Numbered from the stretch's first letter, positions 1-10,827 are shown. The stretch is DNA of 64,000 nt from Adiantum capillus-veneris (GCA_014529385.2 CM043950.1:78175435-78239434), one strand, 5' to 3'. A program made the numbers and translations. Notes: a model not told the origin generated them from the sequence alone.

Positions 1-48
1 TAATATGAGAAAATCATTTGGTTTGTTTAGATATTAGATTTTATGACA
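1..48 (-). repeat. start of 3' LTR (partial)
   Basis: On the minus strand this begins TGTCATAAAATC and matches the start of the LTR whose other copy ends at 5574, with a few mismatches. The rest lies outside the window. Confidence 0.85.
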
Positions 49-62
49 TTACCTCTCTCTTG
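49..62 (-). other. polypurine tract
   Basis: The minus strand reads CAAGAGAGAGGTAA immediately before the TG of the 3' LTR, the position and composition expected of the plus-strand priming site. Confidence 0.65.
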
Positions 63-406
63 AAATCATGTCGTCCTCGACTATGAGGTAGAAGAGATAA
101 AGCCTTAGTCATTAGTCAATCGTACTTAGCGGGTAGAGGATCCCTTTTTTACCCTACAACATCTTTCCAAGATGGATGACTAATCCATTTGGTGCTTGGG
201 AGACATAGTTGCCGCAAGAATGTCTGCTCTTTAGTCCATTTCATTCTCCCAAAGTAGAGTTACAAATTCTGCTTGGTGTTTGAGAGACGTCGTCATCACA
301 AACATGATTCTAAGCATGCATACTAGTTAAATTTGTGCACAATTAAAAAGAGGATTAGTCTTATAAGACAAAACATGAGTCATTTAAAAGAGAGTTGTAC
401 ATTTGC
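63..406 (-). other. 3' untranslated spacer of the chromovirus
   Basis: Non-coding stretch between the integrase stop codon and the polypurine tract. It contains two related stretches with the words 'agtccattt' and 'gagac' (near 180-210 and 230-290), suggesting a short internal duplication. No gene is visible. Confidence 0.4.
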
Positions 407-1515
407 TTACTCTAATGTAGCATTGTAAGCATTGACAAGGTTCATACTATCCTTAAGTTGTACTCCTTGCATCCATTTAGCATCTTCAAAAGGATAATTT
501 TTGAACTTAATAAGATACCGTCGGATTATCTTACCATGTCGTAGTACCTTGTCTTCATGCCGAAGGACAGCTTCGGGTTGTAGCACCTCTTCTTGGTCTT
601 CAATTTCGGGAGGGTCTTCAATAATTGGTTCAATTGGTGGCTCTCCTTTGTAGGGCTTAAGTAGGCTTACATGAAAGGCATTGTGTATAAGCCAATGGTT
701 GGGCAACTTGAGTTGATAAGCCGTCTCATTGATAGGCTTCAAGATTTGGAAAGGACCATAGTATCTTTTTGCTAGTTTAGCATAATACTTTTGATGGCCC
801 GTAGGATTTTTGCCGGTCGTTTGCCTTAATCGAGCCTTAGGAAACTTGAGTAAGACCCAATCATTTTCGTTGAACATTAAGGCTGTTCTGTGCTTATCAG
901 CAGCAGCTTTTTGCCTTTGTTGAGAAATGGCTATAGCCTCCCTAATCTTTTGAAAAGATTCTTGTTGGTCACGGCTATATTCATCGGTGGCGAAGATCTT
1001 CCCATGTACTTTGAGTAGCAAGGGACTTTTAGGTCTTCCCTCTATGATCTCGAAAGGTGCTTTCCCCGTAGAAGTATGTACAGTATTATTGTAGGCATAC
1101 TCTACTAGAGGTAAATACTTTTTCCATTGTGAGCGTTGATCTACTTCGGTAACATAAGTCTTGAGTAGATCGAGTATCGTAAGATTGGCTATCTCACTTT
1201 GTCCATCCGTTTGTGGGTGATAGGCCGAAGAGAAATTCAATCTTGTTCCTAGATTTTCAAAGAGACCTTTCCAGAAATTACTGGTCATTCTAGGATCTCT
1301 ATCTGACACGATGGATGTGGGTAATCCATGGTGCTTGAAAATCTGAGATATGAAGAGAGTTGCCATTTAATGTGCCTTAATAGTCTTTTTGACAGGAATA
1401 AAATGTGCTTGCTTGCTAAACCTGTCGACTATTGTCCATATTCCTGTATTCCCATGGATAGACTTGGGTAATCCAAAGATGAAATCCATGGATATACTCT
1501 CCCATTCGAAAGGAG
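407..1515 (-). pseudogene. integrase core with C-terminal chromodomain (pol remnant)
   Basis: This is the integrase part of a Ty3/gypsy polyprotein, the enzyme that joins element DNA to the host chromosome. The core starts at the deletion junction (about 1515) with a WESISMDF-like block holding the first catalytic Asp. After an in-frame TAA at 1367-1369 the reading continues with SDRDPRMTSNFW (second Asp), HPQTDGQSE (catalytic Glu), a GPF-type module (YYGPFQIL) and a chromodomain-like end (YLIKFKNYPFEDAKW). The chromodomain assigns it to the chromovirus lineage; in that family it guides insertion to modified histones. The N-terminal HHCC zinc region is absent because of the deletion. Not functional. 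Confidence 0.9.
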
Positions 1516-3555
1516 TTCAATACGATGGTCATCATCCCCTCGTTTTGGAGGTAGGTCCATAGGGATATCATCGATGAACACATCTTGGAATCCTTTTAGA
1601 AAAGTAGACAAGTCTAACTCTTCTTGATTCCTATCATTTTCATTTGATGAAACATTATTAGCTTTTAGAGACTCTTTGACATAAATTATGTACGCAGAAA
1701 CTGAGCTCTTCAGTGATTTATCAAAAGAAAGAGGATTTACAAGTGGAACAGTGCGACCAAGCTCACTAGCATCTATATACATGTTCTTTCCCCTGTAGGT
1801 GAAGTAAATTCTCCTTTCAGGGAACTTCATGTTGGCAGCCATGCGATCAAACCATGGTGCCCCTAGGATAACATCCTGATGTTGGAGAGGAGAGATGAAG
1901 AAGTCTTCTTTGTCGACATAGCTTTGGACATGAAGCCTCAACTTCCCAATCAAGGGAGTAACGGAGGCTTTTTGTCCCTTGAAAGTTGCATCAGCTGTTA
2001 CTATATCTCCCATCTCAAAAGCTTGAATGCCCAACTTGGTGGCCAACTCTATTGATATGAAGTTGAGAGTAGAGCCAGGGTCAAACAAGATGAAGGTATC
2101 ATGCTCTCTTACCTTTCCCCAAGCATAGGAGAGTGATGATCCTTTGCAATGAGCATCCTCTTTTGGAGCTTCGATGGTGGAAGCCCTAGGAGTCTCATTG
2201 CGAGTATTCTTCTTGGGGCAAGAACGATAGCCATGTCCTTGTTCCCTACACTTGAAACACTTATGGTCCTTGCGAAAAGCTTCAAGCTCTTCAGGAGAGA
2301 GTTTGTTTTTACCTTTGTAAACTCCCTTCTCCTTGGACCGATTGTTGTTGTTGATATTGTTGTTGTTGGAAGTGCCTTGGGAATTATTTTGAGCATTGGA
2401 TTTCCCCTTTGCATCATTTTTATCTTTGTTTTCCATGGGCTTGACATTACGTCTAGCCCCTTGATGGAAATTGATGCGTGAAGCAACCATGGTATGATGG
2501 ATTACTTCGGTAATAGTACTAGGCCGTTGAGAGTTGATGTATTCGGCCATCTCTTCAGGTAATCCCGCACAGAATTGTTGTCTTTGCTCGGCAAAGTCTA
2601 TCTTTTGAAAGATAGTAGCTTTGAGATGTAAATACCAAAACTTGTCTACATACTTGTTGATAGACTCATGAGAGAAAAGCTTCAAGCCGCGCCATTTGGT
2701 AAGAACTTTATCTTTAGTATCGCTTGGAATAAATTTCTTCATGATGGAAACTCGTAGAGTTTTCCATGTCTTTGGGGCTTCTCCATTGCCACGAAGGCTA
2801 GCCCACCATTGACGAGCTGATTTTTGGAAGTACATAGCTACATGGCGTAGCTTGGAGGACTCTGTGAAGCCCTCGTCCCCAAAGGCCGCATCAAATTGCT
2901 GGATGAAGGCCAACACTTTGTCAGTAGCACCAAAGGTGCCATCGTAGGTGAGAAAAGAGATACTCTTTCCTCCCTCCTTGAACTTCTTTAGCTTTTGTGA
3001 CCTTCGCCATGCAGGAAATGATTTGCGATGTCCTCCTCTCTTGTATTCTCTAGGAGAATAGCCATAACTTTCATCGGAAGAGGAGGAAGGTGAAGAAGAA
3101 GGAGAAGAGGGTGACCTCTTCCTAGCCGTTTTCTTCCTTTGTTTCCTCTCTTGCCTTTCAGAGTGATGAGGAGAAGGACTATAGGTTGATCTTTTCCTCT
3201 TGGGAGGAGTAGGCGATCGTCTAGACCGCCGTCTTCGTGGAGCCACATCTTCAGAAGAACTTAGACTTTCATTGCTTTCTTTCTCTTTGGATTCCTCCTC
3301 TCGAATGGGAGAGAGTCTTCTTTTGGGGGTCTCTTCAAGAGGCCTCCTAAGCTCTCTTACCTCTGGGAGAGGAAGGGAAATTCCATAAGCAGGAAGTTGT
3401 TGAGTAACTTCGGCTTGCAAAACAGGGTTGCCCATAGCTTGTTGCAACCTAGTGACAAGATAATTCACAAACATGGGAGCATCATCATTAGCACCTTCAT
3501 GTGCAAAATCAAAGCTATCAATGTTCATTCTACTCTCTTGATTATTGTCAGCCAT
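1516..3555 (-). pseudogene. gag-protease, fused out of frame to integrase by a deletion
   Basis: Gag and aspartic protease of a Ty3/gypsy element. The start chosen is the ATG at 3555 (MADNNQ); the open frame extends 14 codons further upstream. Residues 1-190 are charged and Arg/Ser-rich, then comes a retrotransposon Gag domain (motif ARQWWASL), a low-complexity Asn run (encoded near 2340-2400), one CCHC zinc knuckle (CFKCREQGHGYRSC, about 2210-2260), and the protease active site FDPGSTLNFIS near 2065-2100. The frame runs a few residues into reverse transcriptase (HRIEL) and then changes frame at about 1515, where integrase sequence begins. The remaining 30 codons to 1429 are out-of-frame integrase. 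Gag forms the particle; the protease matures it. Confidence 0.9.
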
Positions 3556-3597
3556 GTTAACAAAATTTATGTTTATACTTAGTGTATGCTTTGGCAA

Positions 3598-3955
3598 TAC
3601 AAAACCTTAGTTGCCAGTCCTCTTAGCCTTTGAAAATCGGCTCTTAAGTATCTACACCCACGGCTCAAAGTGGTTAATTATAAAGAGTAGAGGAGTAGGT
3701 CTAAGATAGCAGAGTTGCCAAGGGCTAGCTCTTTTCGGACTTCTTATGGCTCAATAATGGTAAAGTCGTAGGCAAGTCTAAAAAGACTCCATTATTAAGT
3801 CCAAAGCTCCCGAGGTGTGCACCATCCCCCACATAGTGGGCTTAACAAAACCGATATTAGATCCCAGGTCCACTTACTCTATTATAATTAGCAACATCAA
3901 CCATTTATAGGCTACTTAAGGACCTCTCTTCTTAAGCAAGAAAAGAGAAACCAAA
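3598..3955 (-). other. retroelement leader (5' UTR)
   Basis: Non-coding stretch between the primer-binding site and gag. No convincing reading frame; only short runs of homopurine or homopyrimidine. Confidence 0.5.
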
Positions 3956-3968
3956 TGCTCTGATACCA
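3956..3968 (-). other. primer-binding site, initiator tRNA-Met type
   Basis: The minus strand reads TGGTATCAGAGCA one base after the 5' LTR. This matches the complement of the 3' end of plant initiator tRNA-Met, the usual primer of plant LTR elements. It fixes both the orientation and the LTR boundary. Confidence 0.9.
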
Positions 3969-3969
3969 A

Positions 3970-5574
3970 TGTAATGGAATTTGCCTATTCAATTTGAGAG
4001 TAGCGGAATTTAATGAGAGTACTTTCAAGAAATGATTTTGTGCGCATAGCGGGTAGACATAATTGAAAATAGCAACATAAGCATAGCACTTAGTTAACTT
4101 GGCATAGACAATACTTTTGCAAGAGAGTGAATTTAGAGAACATGACAACAGTTGAGGACTGGATTTATGTGGAGCCAGTCCCCCCTCCAATAGGCATTTG
4201 TATTATAATTTCTCCCATAATTAGAGACTTGTTACAATACATTCTTTGTGTTCCTTGTAACCTAGGTGAAGCAATGAAGATGGAAAGCTTCATGCATCAC
4301 CATCATAGCCTAACCTAAACTTGAAGAAAGCTTTAACTATACCAAGCCTCAGTCCCAAGACCTCAAACACCTTTGAAGGTGGAGAGAGCTAGCAGGGAAT
4401 AAGGGTAGGGAAGAGGAAGAAGAAACATTTCATACGAGAAAGAGCTAGTTCCTCACTTATCATAACTCTTGTGCTAGCATACATAATAGCATAGTAATGA
4501 GGAAGAAATAGATGGCAAGCTCAAGCATTGAAGCATGGATCTTGGATGGATTTGCACTCCATAGTCAAGAGTGTTGGTGTAGGCTCTCAACCTCTACTTG
4601 CTTGGACAAGGAGAGGGAGCTCTTGCACTTTGCATAGTACACAATGAGAGTGCTTGTGAGTGTGTGTGGGTGAGTATACCCCCTAAGAACCCCCCTAGCT
4701 TGCTTGGGTCGACCCCCCTTGTAGCTCATGCTTGAAGCTCATTGGACCCTTCCAGGCCTAGCCAATCACAAGCAGGAGCCATTACAAGCAACAGGGGTAG
4801 CCTTGGGACAAGTGTCCCCCTTTCTCCTTTGAGAGAGAGGACTTGATAAATGCAAAATCAATTAATTAAATATCCTAAATTATCATTGGACCCCTTGGGT
4901 GGCCAACCAATAGGCTTCAGGCACACCATGAGGGCAACATGGGGAGGAACTTGACAAGTGTCCTTGCTGCCTCTTCAAGCTGGGGTTTCCCTTGTGTGTG
5001 TGTGTGTGTGTGTGTTCTCTCTCATCCCCCCCCCCCCCTTGTAGGCTCGCCCCCCTCCTTGTAGGGATATTTTTGACTTTGGATGAGCAAGCCCCTTAGT
5101 CATCAAGCATGACTAAGCACTTGAAGTAGGGGGTGTTCCCACAAGTATCTCAGGCAAGCTTCTCAAGGAACCTCAAGCACCTTAATCATGCACCATGTCA
5201 AGCACCTCAAGCATGGAGCCAGTCAAGCACCTCAAGAATCTTAATCAAGCACCTCAATCACGACAAGCACCTCGAGCTTGGGCCGGGTTCCCACCTCAAG
5301 CTCAGCCCTAGCTTACCTAAGGTCAAAGGACTTTTACACACATTATTGGAGGTCTTCAATGAAGCTAACCGTAAGGTCTTATGCTCCATTGGTTAGCCTT
5401 GCTCTTGATAGACCATCTCCCATTTGGGCCCCTTTACTATTGGCCCCGTGTTGAGATAGATCTATAAGCACATATCTATATCTTAACACTTGTTCCCGTT
5501 TATTCTCCCACATTAAGTGATCAATTTAATATGAGAAAATCATTTGGGTTGGTTAGATATTAGATTTTATGACA
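3970..5574 (-). repeat. 5' LTR of chromovirus (1,605 bp)
   Basis: Bounded by TG (minus-strand 5' end, at 5574) and CA (at 3970), followed after one base by the primer-binding site. It holds a TG microsatellite (4994-5014), a short C run (about 5028-5038) and a stretch rich in 'caagcacctcaag' repeats (about 5140-5290). No gene: the open frames here are chance. The end at 5574 abuts the kinase remnant of element A. Confidence 0.85.
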
Positions 5575-5580
5575 CTTGCT

Positions 5581-6192
5581 TTATTCTTGGGGATCTGGTA
5601 AGCACTTCAAAATGCGTTTACATGTATGACACATGGAATAAATATCCATAGCTTTGGTCCGGGAGGGAGGATTACTAGATATACATTTGGGGGCTACGCG
5701 TGGATAATCTCTCTCATATTGTTTTCTAGTTTCTATTTGCATATCGCGTAGAGGTGGAAAACCGGCTGTCGTATTTGTTTTGGTGCATGAACCCCAATCC
5801 ACAATGTCGGCGTAAACACCTTTTTCGCCAAAATGCAGCATCATATTGCGAGAGTGTAGATCATTGTGGAGGTAGTTATGCGTATGTATATACTTCAGAG
5901 TTTGGAGGAGAGCATTAATGATCTGCAAAATATTCTCCAATGGTTTGTTTGACCATGTTTACTAAAGCACCTGATGTCAGGAGGGCTATGTCAAAAATAG
6001 CTAGTGCAAACTCTGCCTGGAGGTGCTCAAACACAGACTTGGTCAGAGTCTCTGTAAGCTTATAAAAATGCTCCAGAGCAACAGGGTGTAAACAATGCCT
6101 AATCTCTGCCTCTGACTTGTAATGAAAGTGTCTCACAATCACTTTGGAGACGAACTTTTGTTGATGTTTTGCTAGCTTCGTGTCTGCCATAT
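5581..6192 (-). pseudogene. kinase-like gene of element A, N-lobe deleted and 3' end cut off
   Basis: Exon 2 of the kinase gene; a CAG acceptor lies at 6193-6195. Residues 1-80 (from MADTKLAK, ATG at 6190) are an N-terminal region shared with element B, with matches at TKL, FD-AL-T-G and VKQ--G. It then jumps to the kinase C-lobe at about 5940: catalytic loop HNDLHSRN (HND at 5860-5868, replacing HRD), DWG in place of DFG (5791-5799), and an APE-like triad that reads APK. The whole ATP-binding N-lobe present in element B (about 600 bp) is missing and the join shifts the frame. The last residues correspond to PEPAE of element B, followed by a stop and then the chromovirus LTR. It cannot encode a working kinase. 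Confidence 0.8.
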
Positions 6193-6389
6193 CTGTATGA
6201 CAAAATTATAAATCAAGAATCTTACGAAAAGATTGTACACCATAGTAACATAGTTATTATATAATGAGTGTTAACCCTATATATATTAAATGATGATACA
6301 AATTTATTAAACAATATTAAATTATTGCAAATTAAAGAGAAAATCTTATGATTACAAACCACATTGTGCAAATTGACCACCATGAAAAT

Positions 6390-6394
<5 letters not shown>

Positions 6395-6478
<84 letters not shown>
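6395..6478. repeat. (GA)n microsatellite, 84 bp
   Basis: Uninterrupted GA dinucleotides inside the intron of the element A kinase gene. Confidence 0.98.
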
Positions 6479-6479
<1 letters not shown>

Positions 6480-6483
<4 letters not shown>

Positions 6484-7055
6484 GATAGGAGTGTGAGATG
6501 CTCTCAGCACAAGAACAGGACCCTGCTATGTGTAGAAGTGTGAGATGATAAAAGAAATTACATCTAAAGGGTTGGAAAATCGTACATGTGAACAACTCAG
6601 CTAGTGTGAGATATTCTCAGCACAAGTCCTGGATGCTGTTGTAAAATAGATTGATAGTTTTTATCAATCTAATCCCTGATAAAGTGTGTGGAACTCACAA
6701 CACAACTATCAACGGATAAATTAACAATTACAGATGTAAGTTACCTATCGTATGTGTCTACGTTCAAAACAACACCAAGTCATTTAATGATGAAAAATGA
6801 TGTTCTTTTGGAATATGAAACACACGAGTAACCAGTATGTCACATTAAGATGAAGAGGGCATGAAAATATGCATCTCTTCACTCTTAATATAACGAGTGG
6901 TAACGCTTGTGTTTCTATGTAGCACATATGACAAAAACACTTAATCTAAAATTGTAAATTTTATAAGCTATTTCTAATGGAGTGTGTGGAACGCACAACA
7001 CAACCATCAGCAAACAGCTCAACAATCTCAAATGTAAATCAATTGTTGTATATAT
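6480..7055. repeat. hairpin repeats in the intron of element A, first block
   Basis: Repeated words of the form GTGTGAGAT...CTCAGCAC (near 6490, 6605) and GTGTGTGGAAC...CACAACACA (near 6685, 6982) can each fold into a short stem. A further stretch, about 6755-6995, is repeated at 9127-9335 (shared words include 'acaccaagtcat', 'gatgaagagggcat', 'aaaattgtaaatttt'). The block corresponds in position to the 62-bp array of element B. Confidence 0.6.
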
Positions 7056-9122
7056 TGAATGGCATAAAATGGTAACCATCTTTTTGTAACATTTTTCAGC
7101 CTACTCAATGTCCTCTTCCTCATATGTGTATATATTTTTCTACGCTATTAAGTTATCTAGAGTAAATTCCCCCTCTTCGTTTAACCTTTTTGGAGACACA
7201 TACATTGTACTCTTCCCAAAAATGTCACCTTAGTCATATATTTATATTACCACCCTTTTCTTTTTTTCTTTGTAAAAAAAATTAAGCATACAATAACCAA
7301 CTTTCTACCCCTAAAATTTCTTACCTCTTGTGAATTAGTAGTAGAAAAATAATATATCCATCTTCCATCCCATATAGATAAATTACCATGGAAAATAAAC
7401 TGTCCACTTGTCTTTAACAAAGATTATGGTCCATCTCTACAAGTCTTCTATGCCCCTACATAGGTGGCCCAATATCTCTTAAGAATATCCATATAGTTTT
7501 TCTTCTTTCAAAAAGACTCAAATTGTATATTCTTTTCACAAGAAAATAATATTGGGCCCTCCTCTATTTGTTTAAGCATCATACCCTTTTGAAAAAGCAT
7601 GATTCCCCTTGGATGCATACAAGCAAAGGGCCCATACAAGAAGACTTGGAAGCAAAAGGTTCCCTAGCCTAGTGTGGACCTTCCAAACCGAATTCCTTGG
7701 TGCATAGGCATGAAGAATAGTCCAAATTCATATCAAACATGATGAGAAGGCCAAATTTTCCTTTTGAAGCATGTCATTCCGAGCTATAGGTAAAAAGTTA
7801 TGGTCAAAATAGTGTAAATCTGTCAGATTCGCAGCAAAAGGGAACTGTAAATCAAGTAAATCAAGAGGGTGAGATCTTATTTTTCCCCTACTCATCTTCT
7901 AGAAGAGCAATGAGTGTTCAAGGTCACTTGCATGTGATGGGACCAACCTAAAGATGCTTTCTAAATGCCAAGACAGACAAGTTGAGATACCCCGCAGGAG
8001 CCACCCGTAGGGCCTCGTGGTGGGGCCCACCTACATTATGCACCCCTTTGGAGCCTTCACGGTCTAAAATGATATTTTTGGTGAATAAATATTCCCTTTT
8101 ATGTCCAATATTCAATGAGTGGTCAAAGGACACTTAATTAGGGCTAATCACTCACCCTAATTAAGTGTAGCATAATCCCACTCCTACACAACTATAAATA
8201 GCCCCCCTTGGAGAGACTCAAGGACACACACCTATATTTTAAAATTCATGTTGTTCTTGATCAATAGTAGAGAAACCCCCAACTCTCCCTCTTTCACATC
8301 CTCCCTCCTAACCCTCCTCTTTGGAGGAAGTGCAACTCTATCCTCCACTCTTTCTATTCTACAATCTCTTACTCCATCAACCCAATAAATCATTGTAGCA
8401 CCTCAATAACTTGTAAATACATCATGATCTCTCTCATGGTTATGTTAATGATCATTAAATCATCTTCAAACAATCAAGTGTCGCAATTCGTGATGGTTAG
8501 CGAGCGTCTGTCTACTCCTTAAAAGGTGTGCGAGAAATCAAGTAGGTGTTCTACTCTCAATTTACCATTGGTTTGTTTCTCCACACTTATTCAATTAGTT
8601 TAAAGAAAATTCTCACTCCAACTCTCTTTTGCTTCATTACATATGCATGTGGCTACCTCTCATGGTGATTTTATTTGTCACGGCATTGCATAGATGGAGA
8701 TGAGCTCTCTATGCAAAGTGTGTTAGTTCGATGTAGGTGATTCTCTTGTGTGTTTGAGAGGCAGCTCTTGTGCGCATGATTTTTTGATGAGTGCTTGAGA
8801 GAGGAGGAGTTTGGATGTATCATGGGTATTCTTATGGGGAGAAGGTGAATTCTATTCCACAAATTGCATATTTACATTTGATGCACGGCATTGGGTTGCA
8901 TAAGCGTTGATGGTGTCAAGTGTCCAAAGTGTACATAGAGTAAGGGTTCTCAAAGTGTGTTGCTTGAGTGGGTGAGTGCAAGTGTTATTTTGATTGGTTT
9001 CCTTCTCCACTCCCAAAAGAAGGTGGTGCCCCAAGTAGTGTGCATACCTCTTTACGAACATTTTGTGAGGGTAGGCCCATTGGTTTGGGTTTAGAGGCCC
9101 CATTTCAAAAAGATCACCCTCA
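7056..9122. mobile_element. solo LTR, 2,067 bp
   Basis: Starts TG at 7056, ends CA at 9122, and is flanked by ATAT on both sides (7052-7055 and 9123-9126). The flanking repeat units of element A join cleanly across it. No gag or pol sequence is inside, so it is most simply a solo LTR left by recombination. A TATA box at 8193 and the CT-rich leader after it support an LTR promoter, and suggest the plus strand as sense. Open frames here (7948-8133, 8671-9103) look accidental. Confidence 0.6.
8193..8200 (+). promoter_or_regulatory. TATA box of the solo LTR
   Basis: TATAAATA followed by a C-run and a pyrimidine-rich leader with no ATG for over 50 bp, in the middle of the solo LTR. Typical of a pol II core promoter. 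Confidence 0.5.
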
Positions 9123-9126
9123 ATAT

Positions 9127-9540
9127 CTACGTTCAGAGTAACACCAAGTCATCTGCTGATGAACAATGATGTTACTACAGAAATAGAAGCACAAAAATAA
9201 CGAAAGTCGCATTAGGATGAAGAGGGCATAAAGTATGCATCTCTACACTCTTTAAATGACGAACGTTAATCTTTGTGCTTCTATGTAGAATTATCAATAA
9301 TGATTTAATTTAAAATTGTAAATTTTTTAGGCCACTCTGAAGTGAGAGGTGTAGCATCATGCCTACTACACTCCACAAGTCGACCTGTAATTCTAACTCA
9401 TCTCTATGGTGAGAGATATACTACTACACCATATGAGTGAGAATCTAAATATATCCTAAGCCTTCCCTGGAGTGAGTTATATAACTACACACCACGAGAA
9501 AGGAAACTATATTCTACACACCACGAAGTGGCCTACGACC
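9127..9540. repeat. hairpin repeats in the intron of element A, second block
   Basis: Second copy of the 6755-6995 stretch (9127-9335), then short inverted words such as GAGAGGTGTAG...CTACTACACTC (9350-9375), 'ggtgagagatatactactacacc' and 'gtgagttatataactacacac'. These stems lie between the solo LTR and exon 1, as expected of the distal part of the intron array. Confidence 0.55.
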
Positions 9541-9642
9541 TGCAAGCCATCTTTGTGGTGAGAGCCGAAACTACTGCACCACACAAGTCTGACACAATAC
9601 AAAAGAAAAAGTTAGTATTTACTAAAAATTTAAAAAATATAC

Positions 9643-9715
9643 CTGAAAACCGTTGTAAACCAAAGAGGTTGTCGCTATCTGCTAATCTCTCAAAGGCTCC
9701 AAGCTCCCCAAACTC
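9643..9715 (-). pseudogene. probable exon 1 of the element A kinase gene
   Basis: The minus strand has an open stretch ending TTTTCAG followed by GTATAT, a good splice donor at 9641-9642. Joined to the acceptor at 6193-6195, the frame continues directly into the MADTKLAK region. In element B an equivalent donor lies 267 bp from the end; here it lies about 287 bp from the end. No ATG is present in this exon in the right frame (a TAG lies just upstream), so the start codon has been lost or the exon is longer. The sequence itself is not clearly similar to exon 1 of B. Confidence 0.4.
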
Positions 9716-9719
9716 CAAA

Positions 9720-9930
9720 AAATTCCACTATGCTTTTCGATCGAATACAGCGACGATTGTATATATATACAGTTTTGCGATCGAGATATTTTTCGATCGA
9801 AATAATTTTCGATCGAAAAATATCTGGATCGAAAACTGTTTTATACGGATATTCTGTAATTATTCGGAAATACGGCGTATATTGACGTTTTATACGTATA
9901 ATATTTGTTATACGGGCGTATAAATGCAAC
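9720..9930 (-). repeat. terminal region of element A
   Basis: The outer end (minus strand) starts GTTGCATTTATACGCCC. Inside lie several TATACG/CGTATA words and, at 9737-9835, a cluster of TTTCGATCGAAA-like palindromes. The same two layers occur at both ends of element B, where many of the CG pairs have become TG or CA. Confidence 0.7.
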
Positions 9931-10673
9931 GCAGTCCCTAAGCTCTTGATAATCCCAAGCTCTTAATGCGGATTCGGAAGCTCTTGATATCTTCAAGCTT
10001 GGGAACACCGAATCTCTTCCTCATAAGCTTAAGATTCTTAAGCTATTTCTATTTTCAAGCTCAGGAATTCCTATAAACTCCCACAAGCTCTTAAGCTCGC
10101 TTAATCTTCAAGCTTAAGCCCTCAAGCCTTCCAAAAGCCATCTGTAATCTCCGAAGCTTAACCTATTTTTCTCTTAAGCCAAATTACGCCTATTAACTCA
10201 AAGCCATAAGCCAAGATTTGATATCAAGCCTTATCTCAATTCATTAGCCAAGCCTAATCTCTCGAGCTAGTTTTTGAAAAGGCATGCAAGCAAGGAAGTT
10301 GGAGGTCGAAGATTGAGAAAAAGCTTGTTAAGGATTAAAGCAAGTAAGGAATCGAAGCCTGCGGGATCATGGAACTGATCCGATGCCTAATCTCAATTCA
10401 TTAGCAGAAGCAGAAGGCAGTATTAATCAGGTCATTATCACTTTTCTTGATTAGCACCTGGTTTAAGCCACGATTCTCATCTTGTAAGGAGCATTAAGCC
10501 TCCATTAGTGATGAATTAATGTTGATTACGGTGTCTTAATTGGAATTAAGAGTACCGTTTGTTTCGAGCTCTATCTTGTTAATTGTGCCTATTGCATCTC
10601 TTTTCCCCACACCTCTCATAGCCAGGGGCCCGGTGCCTTCCCGGCTCACCTTTCGCACAATTATCCCCCGACA
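9931..10673 (+). repeat. LTR-like remnant of the second Ty3/gypsy element
   Basis: The first 250 bp are a degenerate set of 'aagctctta' words. The last 60 bp end in ...CCCCCGACA and match the ends of the LTRs at 16783 and 19845 (shared 'agccag-gg', 'ccttcc', 'cgcaca', 'cgaca'). I take 10673 as the 3' end of a 5' LTR; the other boundary is unclear because element A abuts it at 9930. The open frame at 10540-10746 lies in it and looks accidental. Confidence 0.45.
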
Positions 10674-10827
10674 TCGGATCAAAATTGGTACATGTACACT
10701 TAGTTTCCAGGTTGCAGATCAAACCTTTGATTTTTTGCTAAGTTGAATTTGAAAGTCAAGTTTTGACTCCCATAGCTCGATTTGAAGTGATACACATAGA
10801 CCAATCACAAAAGTTAGCAAAAACTCT

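Larger units (their letters stand above)
1..5574 (-). mobile_element. Ty3/gypsy chromovirus, internally deleted, 3' LTR cut by window edge
   Basis: The element reads right to left: 5' LTR (3970-5574), primer-binding site, leader, gag-protease, a deletion, integrase with chromodomain, polypurine tract, then the first 48 bases of the 3' LTR. Positions 1-48 and 5527-5574 match almost base for base, which identifies the two LTR copies. The reverse-transcriptase, RNase H and zinc-binding part of integrase are missing, so it cannot move by itself. It is inserted into the C-terminal part of the kinase gene of element A, so it is younger than element A. Its left flank, needed to confirm a target duplication, is outside the window. 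Confidence 0.9.
5575..9930 (-). mobile_element. element A: end of an hAT-like transposon carrying a kinase gene
   Basis: The right end (9930) is an inverted copy of the left end of element B: GTTGCATTTATACGCCC here against GTTGCATTTATATGCCC at 45340. Going inward both elements have a TATACG-rich terminus, a kinase exon 1, an intron filled with hairpin repeats, and kinase exon 2. The chromovirus ending at 5574 cut this element, so the transposase half and the other end would lie left of the window. A 2,067-bp solo LTR sits in the intron. Removing it and its 4-bp duplication gives about 1,668 bp between the end and exon 2, against 1,634 bp in element B. Confidence 0.75.

Noticed and set aside
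2149-2481. Plus-strand frame of 110 codons within gag
   Set aside because: Shadow of the gag-protease reading on the other strand.
5133-5396. 87-codon frame in the 5' LTR
   Set aside because: Built from short 'caagcacctcaag' repeats inside an LTR; no motif.
6389-6595. Ser-Leu repeat protein on the minus strand
   Set aside because: It is a translation of the GA microsatellite; the same applies to 12423-12852, 12671-13078, 30160-30459, 31287-31637 and 49355-49561.
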